Assembly: GCA_963778895.1 (NCBI GenBank)
Contig: CAVZVZ010000006.1
Coordinates: 1-34,223 of the forward strand
Direction: 5' to 3'
Source of the DNA: CAVZVZ01 sp963778895
GTDB taxonomy: Bacteria; Actinomycetota; Acidimicrobiia; Acidimicrobiales; Acidimicrobilacustridaceae
DNA length: 34,223 bases
Part shown: piece by piece, positions 23,518-34,210 of the stretch
How positions within the stretch are numbered: position 1 is the first letter of the stretch
How the letters are laid out: each line of letters starts with the position of its first letter
Notes under the pieces: generated by a model
Database searches by the model: none
Told to the model about the DNA's origin: nothing
The model's input: only the letters and a program-made list of their open reading frames with translations
Program-made: the position numbers and the translations under genes

Positions 23518-25265
23518 TGGGCGCGGCCGAGTGGATGGAGCTCGTCGCGCTGGTCGTGGCGGTCGGTGTCACCGCCCCGGTCCTGGGCAAGTACATGGCG
23601 AAGGTCTTCGGCGGCGACAAGGCCCCGGGCGACCGCTTCTTCCTGCCAGTGGAGCGTTTTGGATATCGCCTGATGGGGGTCGACCCCGAACGGGAGCAGA
23701 CCTGGCAGCGCTACGCGGTCTCGCTCATCGCGTTCAGCCTCATCGGCGTACTAGCGCTCTTCATGATCCAGCGGTTCCAGACACATCTCCCGCTGAATCC
23801 CGACGGTCAGCCGGAGATCACGCCGTTCATGTCGTTCAACAACGCCGCGAGCTTCACGACGAACACCGACTGGCAGAGCTACATCCCCGAGTCGACCGCC
23901 AGCTTCTTCACCCAGACGATCGGCTTCACCTTCCAGAACTTCATGTCGGCCGCGGTAGGGCTCTCCGTGGCCGTGGCTCTCATTCGCGGCCTGGCCCGGC
24001 GCCGCAGCGCGACGATCGGCAACTTCTGGGTCGACATCACCCGGGCCACCACCCGGCTCCTGCTGCCCATCAGCCTCGTGCTCGCGGTCGTCTTCATGAG
24101 CCAGGGCGTCATCCAGAACTTCAACGCGCAGAAGGTGGTCGCGCCGATCGACCAGAGCCTCGTGCAGACACCGGCTCCCGATGGCACGGTGACCCAAGAG
24201 GCCGTGCCGGGTGGGCCGGTCGCGTCGCAGGAGGCGATCAAGGAGTTCGGCACCAACGGTGGCGGCTTCTTCAACGCCAACTCCGGACACCCGTTCGAGA
24301 ACCCGAACGGGTTCACGAACTTCCTGCAGATGTACTTCGCGGCGTCGATCGCGTTCGGTCTGGCCTTCACCTTCGGCCGCATGGTCGGGGACAAGCGTCA
24401 GGGCCGCGCTCTCTTCGCCGTCATGGCGGCCTTCTGGATCATCCCGATGCTCGGGGTCATGTACTACGAGACAAATGGCAATCCTCGCCTGACCGCCGTG
24501 GGGGCGGACCAGTCCGTCACCAGCCAGACCAGAGCGGCGGGAACATGGAGGGCAAGGAAGTTCGAAACGGCGCCGCCGCCACGGCGATGCACGGCTCGAA
24601 CTCGACGAGCACCACCACGGGATCGGTCGCGGGGTCGCACGACTCGTTCACTCCCGCCGGCGGTGGGATCGTGTTGTTCAACATCCTGCTCGGGGAGTAC
24701 GGGCCCGGTGGAGTCGGGTCTGGACTGTACGGCCTGCTCGTCATGGCCCTCATCGCGGTGTTCATCGCCGGGCTCATGGTCGGACGAACACCGGAGTACC
24801 TGGGCAAGAAGATACGGGCTCCCGACGTGAAGCTGGCGACGATCTACGTGCTGTTCGTCCCGGCCGCAGTGCTGGTCCTCTCGTCGATCACGGTGCTGCT
24901 CACCGCAGCGGTCGGCGCCTTCGGGAACACCGGGCCCCCACGGGCTGACCGAGGCGCTCTACGCCTACGCGTCGGGAGGCAACGGCAACGGATCGGCTTT
25001 CCCCGGCATCACAGTTACCTCCGACTGGTACCAGCTGAGTCTCGGCATGGCGATCCTCATCGGCCGCTACTTGTTGATCATCCCGGTGCTCGCCATCGCC
25101 GGTGGATCGGCTCGCAAGCAGCCGTCGAAGGAGACCTCCGGCACGTTCCCCACCCACGGACCGCTCTTCGCCGGGCTGTTGTTCGCGGTGATCCTGATCA
25201 TCGGTGCGCTCACGTACTTCCCAGTGATGTCGCTGGGTCCGATCGTCGAGCAGTTGTCGCTGTGA
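23517..25265 (+). CDS. kdpA: KdpA, K+-translocating subunit (two frameshifts in this sequence)
   Basis: Family-typical blocks run in order: PFMSFNNAASFTTNTDWQSY, GFTFQNFMSAAVGLSVA, FGTNGGGFFNANSGHPFENP, then GGNMEGKEVRNG, FNILLGEYGPGGVGSGLYG, and finally HGLTEALYAYASGGNGNGSAF and FPVMSLGPIVEQL. These include the selectivity-filter loops of the channel-like subunit. The frame changes twice: one base is missing near 24530, just before GGNMEG, and one extra C lies in the C5 run at 24935-24939 (NTGP then HGLTEALY). Corrected length is about 580 residues, as expected. Both breaks occur between intact conserved segments, so sequence error is likelier than loss of function. Confidence 0.9.
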
Positions 25266-25296
25266 CCGCCCTCAAGGCATCCCTGGAGACACCATC

Positions 25297-27391
25297 ATGA
25301 CTCTCACTACACCAGCGACCGACGAGCTCGAGCAAGCACCTCGCCGCAAGCGTCGCAACAAGCCCGTCACCCAGAGCTCGCTGTTCGACGCCGCGCTGGT
25401 CAAGCGGGCCATCGGTGGCGCTTTCGTCAAGCTGAACCCACGGCACATGGCGAGGAACCCGGTCATGTTCGTCGTCGAGATCGGCAGCGTCTACGTCACG
25501 TTTCTGTTCTTCCGCGACCTCGGATCGAACACCGCGGCGGACAACTGGTTCGCCGGGATGATCGCGGCATGGCTCTGGTTCACCGTGCTGTTCGCCAACT
25601 TCGCCGAGGCCATCGCCGAGGGGCGGGGCAAAGCGCAGGCGGCCGCACTGCGCCGCACTCGCTCCGAAACGATGGCGCTCGTCCGGCGAGCCGGGGGCCT
25701 GGAGGAGGTCCCGTCGGTGCAGTTGCAGGTCGGTGATCTGTGCGTCGTCGACGCGGGCATGGTCATTCCCGGAGACGGCGACGTGGTCGAGGGCATTGCC
25801 TCGGTCGACGAGTCCGCCATCACGGGCGAGTCCGCTCCCGTGATCCGTGAGTCCGGCGGTGACCGAACAGCCGTTACCGGTGGCACGCGCGTTCTGTCGG
25901 ACCAGATCGTCGTGAGGATCTCGACGAAACCCGGCGAGAGCTTCATCGATCGCATGATCGCTCTGGTCGAGGGCGCGAACCGGCAGAAGACGCCCAACGA
26001 GGTGGCGCTCAACATCCTCCTGGCCGGTCTCACGATCATCTTGTTGATGGCCACCGCGACCATTCAGCCGTACGCCACGTACTCCAACTCCACGCAGTCG
26101 GTCATCATCCTCGTCGCTCTTCTCGTCTGCCTGATCCCGACCACGATCGGCGCCTTGCTGTCGGCGATCGGGATCGCGGGCATGGACCGACTCGTCCAAC
26201 GAAATGTGCTTGCGATGTCTGGTCGCGCGGTGGAAGCGGCCGGCGACATCAGCACGTTGCTGCTCGACAAGACCGGCACCATCACCTACGGCAACCGCAT
26301 GGCCTCGGAGTTCCTGCCGGTACCGGGCATCGACGAACAGGATCTGGCGATCGCCGCGCTACTCGCGTCGGAAGCCGACGAGACCCCGGAAGGTCGATCG
26401 ATCGTCGAGTTCGCCGAGAAGAACTACGGGCTGCGACCTCGAGACATGCCCGGAGCCGAGCTCATCGCCTTCACGGCGCAGACTCGTATGAGCGGCGTGG
26501 ACTTCGAGGGCCGGTCCTTCCGCAAGGGCGCGGCCGACAACGTCCGCCTGTGGGTCATCGAGCGGGGCGGAATCCCCCCAGCGGGTCTCGACCCGATCGT
26601 GACGAAGGTCGCGGGGGAGGGCGGCACGCCCCTCGTCGTGGCCGAGGGCGCACGGATCCTCGGGGTGATCTACCTCAAGGACACCGTTAAGACCGGTATC
26701 GCGGAGCGGTTCGAAGAGATGCGGGTCATGGGCATCACGACCGTGATGATCACCGGCGACAATCCGCTCACGGCGGCGAAGATCGCCGAGGAGGCGGGCG
26801 TCGACGACTTCCTGGCGGAGGCAACGCCGGAGGACAAGCTCGCCCTGATCAAGGCGTCGCAACACGATGGGTCGCTCGTGGCCATGACCGGTGACGGCAC
26901 CAACGATGCGCCGGCGCTCGCCCAAGCCGACGTCGGCGTCGCGATGAACACCGGCACCCAGGCGGCAAAGGAAGCCGGGAACATGGTCGATCTCGACTCG
27001 GACCCGACGAAGCTGCTCGACATCATCGAGATCGGCAAGCAATTGCTGATCACACGGGGATCACTCACGACCTTCTCGATCGCGAACGACATCGCCAAGT
27101 ACTTCGCCATCATCCCTGCGATGTTCGTCGTCGTGTTCCCCGAGCTCGACTCGCTCAACATCATGAAGCTGTCGAACCCGCACTCGGCGATTCTCAGCGC
27201 GGTGATCTTCAACGCGCTCGTGATCGTGGCGCTCATCCCGCTGGCGCTGCGCGGGCGTGAAGTTCCAGCCCCGCACCGCCGCCGAGGTGCTCCGTCGGAA
27301 CCTGTTGATCTACGGCGTCGGCGGGGTCGTCGCCCCCTTCATCTTCATCAAGCTCATCGACATCGTCGTCACCGCCATGGGAGTGCACTGA
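25297..27391 (+). CDS. kdpB: KdpB, P-type ATPase subunit (one frameshift near the 3' end)
   Basis: ATG at 25297 with GGAG 8 nt upstream. Motifs: actuator TGES (ITGESAPVIRESGG), phosphorylated Asp324 in DKTGT, KGAADN in the nucleotide-binding domain, MITGDNPLTA, and GDGTNDAPALAQADVGVAMN in the hinge. The membrane helices end in FNALVIVALIPLALRG. After that the uncorrected frame runs into Arg-rich sequence and on through kdpC. In the +1 frame it reads VKFQPRTAAEVLRRNLLIYG, then FIKLIDIVVTAMGVH and a stop at 27391. That is the normal KdpB end, so one extra base lies at about 27253-27256. About 697 residues when corrected. The stop overlaps the kdpC start by one base. Confidence 0.93.
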
Positions 27392-28101
27392 TGCGCAACG
27401 ACCTACGTCAGATCATCGTCTCGCTCCGCGCGTTCGTCGTGTTCACGGTGGTGCTCTGTGTCGCCTACCCGCTGGCGGTGTTCGCGATCGGGCAGGTGGC
27501 CTTCAAGGACAAGGCCAACGGCTCGGTCGTCGAGCAAAATGGGACCGCGGTGGGATCGTCCTTGATCGCTCAGGACTTCCAGGACCCGAAGTACTTCGCA
27601 CCTCGCCCGTCGGCGGCGGGTGTCGGTTATGACGGCAACGGTTACGACACGTTTCTCTCGGGCGGGTCCAATGCCGGCCCGACGTCGGAGAAGTTGCTGT
27701 CGGACTGCCTGCCGGTACCGGCTGTCGACGAGAGCGACGAGCCGATCGTCGACCAAGACGGCAACCCGGTCTACGAGACGAACCCCGACGGGTCACCGGT
27801 GTGCAACACCGCGACGGTTCCCCAGCGGGTCGCCGCCTACCGTGCGGCCAACGGCTTGACCGACGACGCCTCGGTGCCCGTCGACGCGGTCACGGCTTCG
27901 TTCTCGGGACTCGATCCCCAGATCTCCGTCGCCAACGCCCGCATTCAGGCGCGCCGCGTGGCCGATGTCCGTGGGCTGTCACTCGACCAGGTGGACGGAC
28001 TTGTGGATCGATACACCCAAGGACGAAGCCTTGGGTTCCTCGGCGAACCGGGAGTCAACGTCATCCAGCTCAACCTGGCCCTCGACGCCCTCCCGTCCTG
28101 A
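27391..28101 (+). CDS. kdpC: KdpC, accessory subunit of the K+ pump
   Basis: 236 residues: one N-terminal transmembrane helix (AFVVFTVVLCVAYPLAVFAI), then the family block GSVVEQNGTAVGSSLIAQDF and YFAPRPSAAGVGYDG, and a C-terminal part with VPVDAVTASFSGLDPQIS, RRVADVRGLSLDQVDGLV and VNVIQLNLALD. Between them lies an insertion of about 40 residues containing repeated Asp-Gly turns (DQDGNPVYETNPDGSPVC) and two cysteines, longer than in E. coli KdpC (190 residues). Such insertions are usual in actinobacterial KdpC. It overlaps the kdpB stop (TGATG). The 159-nt gap to kdpD has a small hairpin (28136-28148) but no clear terminator. Confidence 0.92.
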   Translation: MRNDLRQIIVSLRAFVVFTVVLCVAYPLAVFAIGQVAFKDKANGSVVEQNGTAVGSSLIAQDFQDPKYFAPRPSAAGVGYDGNGYDTFLSGGSNAGPTSEKLLSDCLPVPAVDESDEPIVDQDGNPVYETNPDGSPVCNTATVPQRVAAYRAANGLTDDASVPVDAVTASFSGLDPQISVANARIQARRVADVRGLSLDQVDGLVDRYTQGRSLGFLGEPGVNVIQLNLALDALPS

Positions 28102-28260
28102 CGGACCCCTTCACCGTAAGGACCGCGTCAACGCTCGCCGGCTCGGCGCAAGGGTTCCGTTAGGAACAGTCCACACCGTTGATCGAAGGCGTACACCGGA
28201 GGAGTCGAAACCACCCACCCCGAGGCGACCGGCCATATCCCAACGGAAGGGGCGATTCTG

Positions 28261-30801
28261 ATGGAGCGAGGAAGGCTTCGTATCTACATCGGTGTCGCGG
28301 TCGGGGTCGGCAAGACGTGCGCACTGTTGGCCGAGGCGGAGCGTCGCGCCGAGCGAGGGACCGACGTGGTGATCGGCAGCGTCGAAAGCCACGGTCGACC
28401 ACGGACCGAGGCCGCGATCGATCGACTCCAGGGACTCCTCGTCGGTCCGGCGGGCCGACTCGACGTCGAGGCGATCGTCGAGCGAAGTCCCGCTCTGGTG
28501 GTGGTCGACGATCTCGACGTCATGAACCCGTCCGGCTCTCGCAACCGGTTCCGCTGGCAGGACGTCGATGAGCTCCTCGCCGCCGGGCTCGACGTGATCA
28601 CCGCCACCAACGCCGAACGGCTCGAGTCATTGGCGGATGTCGTCACGGAGATCACCGGTTCGCTCGTCGGCTCGTCGGTCCCGGACGCGTTCGTCCGCGC
28701 CGCTGACCAGGTCGAGCTGATCGACATGGACCCGGTTGCCCTTCGGCGGCGCCTTGCCCACGGCAACATCGTCGGGGCCGACCAGCTCAGCCTCCAAACC
28801 AGCCAGTACTTCCGAGTCGAGACCCTTGCCGCATTGCGCGAGTTGGCCCTGCTCTGGGTCGCCGATCGTGTGGATGACGAGGTGCGCCGGCTACAGCGTC
28901 TCGACGGGAAGGGCGGCCAGCTCGAGACCAAGACGCGGGTGGTTGTCGCGATGACGGGTGCACCCGGCGGGGACATATTGATCCGCCGAGGAGCCCGGAT
29001 GTGCGAACGCCTCCACGGCGAGCTCATCGGTGTCCACGTCCACCCCCCCGGTCCGCCCCCTGAGATCGAACCGAGCCTCGAGGCCAATCGAAGAGTGCTC
29101 GCCTCGCTCGATGGTCGCTTCATCCAAGTCGCCGGCGAGGACGTGTCCGCCGCACTCGTCGCCTTTGCCCGGGCCGAGAACGCGACCCAGCTCGTGATCG
29201 GGGGATCGAATCGCTCTCGGCTCGATCGCTTGATGCACGGCTCGGTCATCGGCCGAGTACTCGACCTCTCCGAAGGCATCGATGTTCACGTCATCGCCAC
29301 CCTTCCGGGACCGGACCGGGGCTCGAAGCGGCACCGGCCGCCGGCGTCGGCGTCCCGGTGGTACCGATCGTCGACCGGCACTCGGCTTGCCTGGTTGCTG
29401 GCCGTCCTCGCTGCGCCCACCGCGTTCGGCGTGGCGCGGTCGTTCGGTGGGAGCGCAGTGCTGCCCGTCGAGCTGGTCTTCTCGGTCGTGCTCGTCGCCA
29501 CGATTGCCTGGGCCGGCGGGAAGGCTCCGGCTGTGGTGGCCACCTTCTTCGGGCTGGGTGCTGCGGAGTTCGGCGCCACCCGAACCGCCGGCGATCTCGG
29601 TGAGGCCGGCCACGTCGTCCAGCTCGGCTTGTTCGTTGCCGTCGCCGCCGGCGCCATCGTGTTGGTCACCCGTCTTCGACGGGCCGAGGCCCGACTCGAG
29701 GTGGCCACCAATGAGGCCGAAGCCCTCGCCGGACTGGCGGGGGCGGCGGTGCTCGTCGGCCCGGAGCCGCTGTCGCAGCTCGTCCGCGAGATCCGTCGTG
29801 CGTTCGACCTCACCTCAGTGGCCGTCCTGGGCCCGGCGAGGGACGGATGGGAGACGATCGCACGCGCAGGAACCGACCCGCCGAGACGACCATCCGACGC
29901 AGACATGGAGGTTCAGCTGAACCACGGCGCCGTCGTCGTGTTGAACGGCGACATCGACGCCGACGACGCGCGTCTCCTGTCCGCATTCATCACGCAGCTG
30001 CGCTCCGCTCAAGAGCAGACGATGTTGGAGGAGCGAGCTCGCGACGCCGAGGTGTTGCGATCCGCCAAAGAGGTTCGCGACGGTCTGTTGCTCGCGGTCT
30101 CGCACGACCTGCGCACTCCACTCGCGTCGATCAAACTGTCGGCCGCATCACTCGTGAGCGACGACGTCACGTGGTCGGGCGAGCAGGTCCGGGAGTTCGC
30201 GCGAGCGATCGAACACGAAGCCGACCACCTGAATCGGCTGGTCTCCGAGGTGCTCGACCTCAGCCGCCTGCAGAGCGGTGCGCTCGGCGTGAACCTCGCG
30301 CCCACGGAAATAGCGACCATCATCGCCGAGGCCGTCGAGACCGTTCCCCACGCCGAAGGCCAGGTGATCACCACCGTCACGGCGCCCACGCCTGTGGCGA
30401 TCGCCGATCCGGTCCTGCTCGAGCGGGTCGTGGCGAACCTCGTCGCCAATGCGATCAAGTGGTCGCCGGCCGGGGCCCCGATCCATGTCCATGCCGGGAC
30501 GGTGGCGGGCGCGATCGAGATCCGCGTCATCGACCGGGGACCGGGCATTGCGCCGACACAGCGACTGAGTGTGTTCCAACCGTTCCAACGTCTTGGTGAT
30601 GGAAACGACGCCAACGTCACCGGCCTCGGCCTGGGCCTCGCTCTGGCGCGCGGCTTCGTTCGAGCGATGGATGGTGAGATCTTCATCGAGGACACTCCCG
30701 GCGGTGGGACGACGATGGTCGTCCAGCTCGACCTGGCCCGCCCAGGACCGCGCCGCCGCCCTCGCGATCCAGCCGCGGCTCGCGGCGCACGGGGCGGATG
30801 A
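28261..30801 (+). CDS. kdpD: KdpD, K+/osmotic-stress sensor histidine kinase
   Basis: ATG at 28261 with GGAAGGGG (28245-28252). 846 residues: the N-terminal KdpD domain (about 1-210) with P-loop GVAVGVGKT (canonical GAAPGVGKT), a USP-like domain (about 222-350; VIGGSNRSRLDRLMHGSVIG), four transmembrane helices (DUF4118-type, about 373-475) and a GAF-like region (485-580). HisKA follows with the phosphoacceptor His615 in SHDLRTPLASIKL. The ATPase domain has N-box NLVANAIKW (Asn726), DRGPGIAP and GLGLGLALARGF. It autophosphorylates and signals to KdpE to induce the pump when K+ is scarce; c-di-AMP binding to the USP domain is known in some relatives but cannot be judged here. Its stop overlaps the kdpE ATG by 4 nt (ATGA). 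Confidence 0.93.
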   Translation: MERGRLRIYIGVAVGVGKTCALLAEAERRAERGTDVVIGSVESHGRPRTEAAIDRLQGLLVGPAGRLDVEAIVERSPALVVVDDLDVMNPSGSRNRFRWQDVDELLAAGLDVITATNAERLESLADVVTEITGSLVGSSVPDAFVRAADQVELIDMDPVALRRRLAHGNIVGADQLSLQTSQYFRVETLAALRELALLWVADRVDDEVRRLQRLDGKGGQLETKTRVVVAMTGAPGGDILIRRGARMCERLHGELIGVHVHPPGPPPEIEPSLEANRRVLASLDGRFIQVAGEDVSAALVAFARAENATQLVIGGSNRSRLDRLMHGSVIGRVLDLSEGIDVHVIATLPGPDRGSKRHRPPASASRWYRSSTGTRLAWLLAVLAAPTAFGVARSFGGSAVLPVELVFSVVLVATIAWAGGKAPAVVATFFGLGAAEFGATRTAGDLGEAGHVVQLGLFVAVAAGAIVLVTRLRRAEARLEVATNEAEALAGLAGAAVLVGPEPLSQLVREIRRAFDLTSVAVLGPARDGWETIARAGTDPPRRPSDADMEVQLNHGAVVVLNGDIDADDARLLSAFITQLRSAQEQTMLEERARDAEVLRSAKEVRDGLLLAVSHDLRTPLASIKLSAASLVSDDVTWSGEQVREFARAIEHEADHLNRLVSEVLDLSRLQSGALGVNLAPTEIATIIAEAVETVPHAEGQVITTVTAPTPVAIADPVLLERVVANLVANAIKWSPAGAPIHVHAGTVAGAIEIRVIDRGPGIAPTQRLSVFQPFQRLGDGNDANVTGLGLGLALARGFVRAMDGEIFIEDTPGGGTTMVVQLDLARPGPRRRPRDPAAARGARGG

Positions 30802-31521
30802 CGACCAGGGTTCTGCTCGTCGACGATCACGCCCCCTTCGTGGCGGCACTGGGGATGAACCTCTGTGCCCGTGGCTATGAGGTCACGAGTCGCGAACCGT
30901 GGAGGAGCGATCCGAGGTTCCGACGCGTCGCCGCCCGACATCGTCCTGCTCGACCTAGGGCTGCCTGACCGGTCTGGCCAGGCGGTCGTCGACCACATCC
31001 GGGCCAGGAGCCGAGTGCCGATCCTCGTCGTGTCAGCTCGGTCGGACGACCAACAGAAGATCGCCCTGCTCGACGCCGGAGCCGACGGCTACATCACCAA
31101 GCCCTTCAGCCTCGACGAGCTACTGGCCCGCATCCGCGCCTCGTTGCGGAAAATCCCGTCCCCCGGTGAGCAAACCCACCCGCGTCGTCACGAAGGACTT
31201 CGAGATCGACTTCGACGCCCGAGTCGTCGTACGAAGACCGCGCCAGTCCGCTTGACGCGCACGGAGTGGGCGGTGCTCGACTACTTGGTGCAGGCCGACG
31301 GTCGGCTCGTGCCCCAGCAGGACCTGTTGACCGAGGTTTGGGGCCCGGACGCCGTCGGCCACACCAACTACATCCGCATCCAACTTGCGCACCTCCGCAA
31401 GAAACTCGAACCTGATCCATCGCGCCCGATCTACTTCGTCACCGAGCCCCGCCTGGGTGTGCGATTCGAACCCCACCCGAAGGAGACGAGCCCGACACTC
31501 GGCTGTCTTCATCGAGCTTGA
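30798..31521 (+). CDS. kdpE: KdpE, OmpR-type response regulator (three frameshifts in this sequence)
   Basis: The ATG at 30798 overlaps the kdpD stop. It opens with VLLVDDHAPFVAALGMNL, the receiver domain; a +1 shift near 30885-30896 then leads to SPPDIVLLDLGLPDRSGQAV with the phosphoacceptor Asp, and DAGADGYITKPFSLDELLARI with the conserved Lys. A second +1 shift, probably in the C5 run at 31160-31164, leads to TRVVTKDFEIDFDARVVVR, and a -1 shift near 31245 restores PVRLTRTEWAVLDYLVQ. The winged-helix DNA-binding domain ends YIRIQLAHLRKKLEPDPS, YFVTEPRLGVRFEP. Each break falls between intact motifs, so the real gene is probably whole (about 235 residues). It is convergent with the acetyltransferase gene, 10 nt away. 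Confidence 0.88.
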
Positions 31522-31531
31522 CCGGTCGATC

Positions 31532-34210
31532 TCAGGCAACAGTGCCTTCCGCTGGCGGCGGGATGATCCTCAGGCGAGCGTCGACGACGAGGGTGCCCTC
31601 GGGTGAGGCGATGAGCGGGTTGATGTCGAGCTCCGCCAGTTCGGAAACGACACCAGCCATGCGGGCCACACGTTGAAGCTGGTCTTCGAGCGTTGCCACC
31701 GTGACGGGCGGCGCACCGCGATAGCCGAACAGGAGCGGCGAGGATCGCAGCGATCGAACCAGCTCAGCGGAGTCGAGGTCGGTCAGGGGCAGGATGCGAA
31801 AGGCGCGGTCGCCGAGGAGCTCGGTCGCCACGCCGCCCATGCCGAACATCACCAAAGGGCCGAACAGAGGGTCCTGGACCACCCCGACGATGGTCTCCAC
31901 CCCGCTCGCCGCCATCTGCTGGACGATCCCGCCCGTCATCGGCTCGCCGACGTGTGACGTCATCGACCGGTAGGCGTCGACGACCTCGTCAGGCGATCGC
32001 AGATCGAGGCGGACCCCACCAACGTCGCTCTTGTGGATCAAGTTCGGGCCGGTCGCCTTCAGGACCACGGGGAACCCGAAGTCCCCCGGAACGCGGGCCG
32101 CATCCTCAGCGCTACTGACCTCCGCGGTGCGGACGACGTGGATGCCGGCGTGGTTGAGGACCTCGGTCACCTGCGTCGCCGGGAGCCAACCGCCTTCCGG
32201 CGACGCGGCGAGGAACGTTCCGACGACGGATCGGATGCCGTCGACGTCGAACCGTTCGAGATCGGGTACCGCGCCGGGCGGGCGTCGTCGCCAGGTGGCG
32301 TAGCTCGAGGCCAGCGCCAGCGCCCGTGCGGCCGGCTCCGGCGTTGCGAAAGCAGGAACACCGGTACCCGGTTGCTCTCCGCGCAGCAGCGGCGGCACAT
32401 CCCGCCAGGCCAACATGCTCGCCACCATGGTCTTCGAACTCGTCGACGACACGCGGGCCACGGCCTCGGCGACGAGTGGCGGTGACGCGGCAAACGTCGG
32501 CGTACAGATCACGATGACGGCGTCTATCGAGTTGTCGTTCAGCACGATGGGTAGCGCGCGTTCGTAGATTTCGGGAGTGGCCGACGCGACGAGATCGACC
32601 GGATTCGTGACTGCGGCGTTCGGATCGACCAACGCGCGTAGCGCGGTCTGCGTGTCCGACCCGAGCTCGGGCACTTCTAGACCGGCGGCGACGCAGGCGT
32701 CCGTGGCGAGAATGCCCGGGCCGCCCGAGTTGCCCAGGATGGCAACTCTCGGGCCGCCGGGCAGCGGCTGGGAATCGAGCACGATCGCCATGTCGAACAG
32801 CTCGTCGAGGGTGTCGACTCGGATCACACCCGCCTGGCGGAACAGTGCGTCGATCGCGATGTCAGGGCTGGCCATGGCCGCAGTGTGCGACGACGCCGCC
32901 CTCACGCCGGCCGAGGTTCGACCGCTCTTCACCGCGACGATCGGCTTGCGACGAGATATCCGCCGGGCGATGCGGCTGAATTTGCGCGGGTTACCGACCG
33001 ACTCCAGGTACAGCAGGATCACCTCCGTCGCCGGATCGTCCTCCCAGTACTGGAGGAGGTCGTTGCCGCTCACGTCCGCCTTGTTGCCGACGGACACGAA
33101 ACTCGAAACACCGAGCTCCTTCCGCGCCAGCGCTCGAGCAAGGCAATACCGAGCGCGCCGGACTGGGACTGCATGGCGATGCGTCCGGGCCCCGGGGCGT
33201 CCGGCGCGAAGGTCGGGTCCAGACCGACCCCGGTGTTCACCAACCCAATGCAGTTCGGTCCCACCAACCGCATGCCGTTGCGCCGAGCGAGGTTCCGGAG
33301 ATCGATCTCGTCACCGGCCTGACCGACCTCGCCGAACCCGGCGGTGAGCACGACCACACCCGCGACACCGATCTCCCCACACTGACGCACGATGTCCATC
33401 ACCGCGGCCGCGGGGACTGCGACAACCGCGAGGTCGACGCTGTCCGGTACATCGGCGATGGTGGGGTAGGCCTTGACGCTCGCTACGTTCTCCGCTTTCG
33501 GGTTGACCGGATAGACGGTTCCGTCGAACCCGCCGTCGAGCAGGTTGCGAAGTACTTGGTGGCCGACGGTTCGCCGATTGCGACTAGCGCCGATCACCGC
33601 CACCGCGTTCGGTCTGAGCAACCGGGCGACGGATGCCGCCTCGGCCCAGTGCTCGCGCTGCTCCATGGCGGCCCGGTAGGCCTCGGTGGGTTCGATCAGT
33701 AGCTCGACGTTCACGACATCCGCATCCACCCGGGTCGTTTCCTCGAACCCTGCGCTGTGGAACACCCCGAGCATCTTGCGGTTTCGCACGAGCGTCGTGG
33801 CGACGAAGCGGGTGATACCCCGTTCTCGAGCTGCCGAAGCCAAGTGCGCCAGAAGCGCAGTCCCGATACCTCGTCCTTGGTGCGCATCGCTCACGACGAA
33901 GGCCACCTCGGCCGAGTCCGTACCGGGTACACGGTCGTAGCGGGCAACCGCGACGAGGTGGTCGCCGAGCTCGGCCACCAACGCGACGCGGTCGACGTGA
34001 TCGACGTTGGCTGAAGTGATCAGCCTGGGCCGGGTCGAGTACCGGCTTCGACCCGAAGAACCGCAAGTGCACCGTCTCGTCGGAGAGCCCGGCGTGGAAC
34101 GCGACCAGTGCGCCGGCGTCGCCGGGCCGGATCGGTCGCACATGGACGGTGCCGCCATCGGCGAGCACCACGTCGCACTCCCAGTGCGCGGGCGCCTGCT
34201 CGGTTGCCAT
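31532..34210 (-). CDS. GNAT acetyltransferase / ADP-forming acyl-CoA synthetase fusion (Pat-like, two frameshifts)
   Basis: Start at ATG 34210 (MATEQAPAHWECDVVLADGG), close to the window end, so upstream signals are not visible. Order: an N-terminal GNAT domain (FFGSKP, VDHVDRVALVAELGDHLVAVARYD, acetyl-CoA loop HQGRGIGTALLAHL); a CoA-binding Rossmann domain (AVIGASRNRRTVGHQVLRNL, GTVYPVNPKA); the succinyl-CoA synthetase-like domain with the phospho-His motif SSHTAAMA (His codon 32885-32887); and a C-terminal ATP-grasp domain (VVLKATGPNLIHKSDVGGV, ending ELDINPLIASPEG). One extra base near 34011 and one missing base near 33131 break the frame. Corrected length is about 890 residues. Pat/PatZ-type proteins acetylate lysines of acyl-CoA synthetases; with the GNAT domain first, this is the order seen in Streptomyces PatA-type enzymes rather than E. 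coli PatZ. The synthetase half may be inactive or act as an acyl-CoA sensor. Confidence 0.85.

Noticed and set aside
25297..28101. Natural KdpB-KdpC fusion protein
   Set aside because: The joining segment is Arg/His-rich shadow sequence. The +1 frame gives the normal KdpB C-terminus and a stop overlapping the kdpC start, so the fusion is produced by a one-base insertion.
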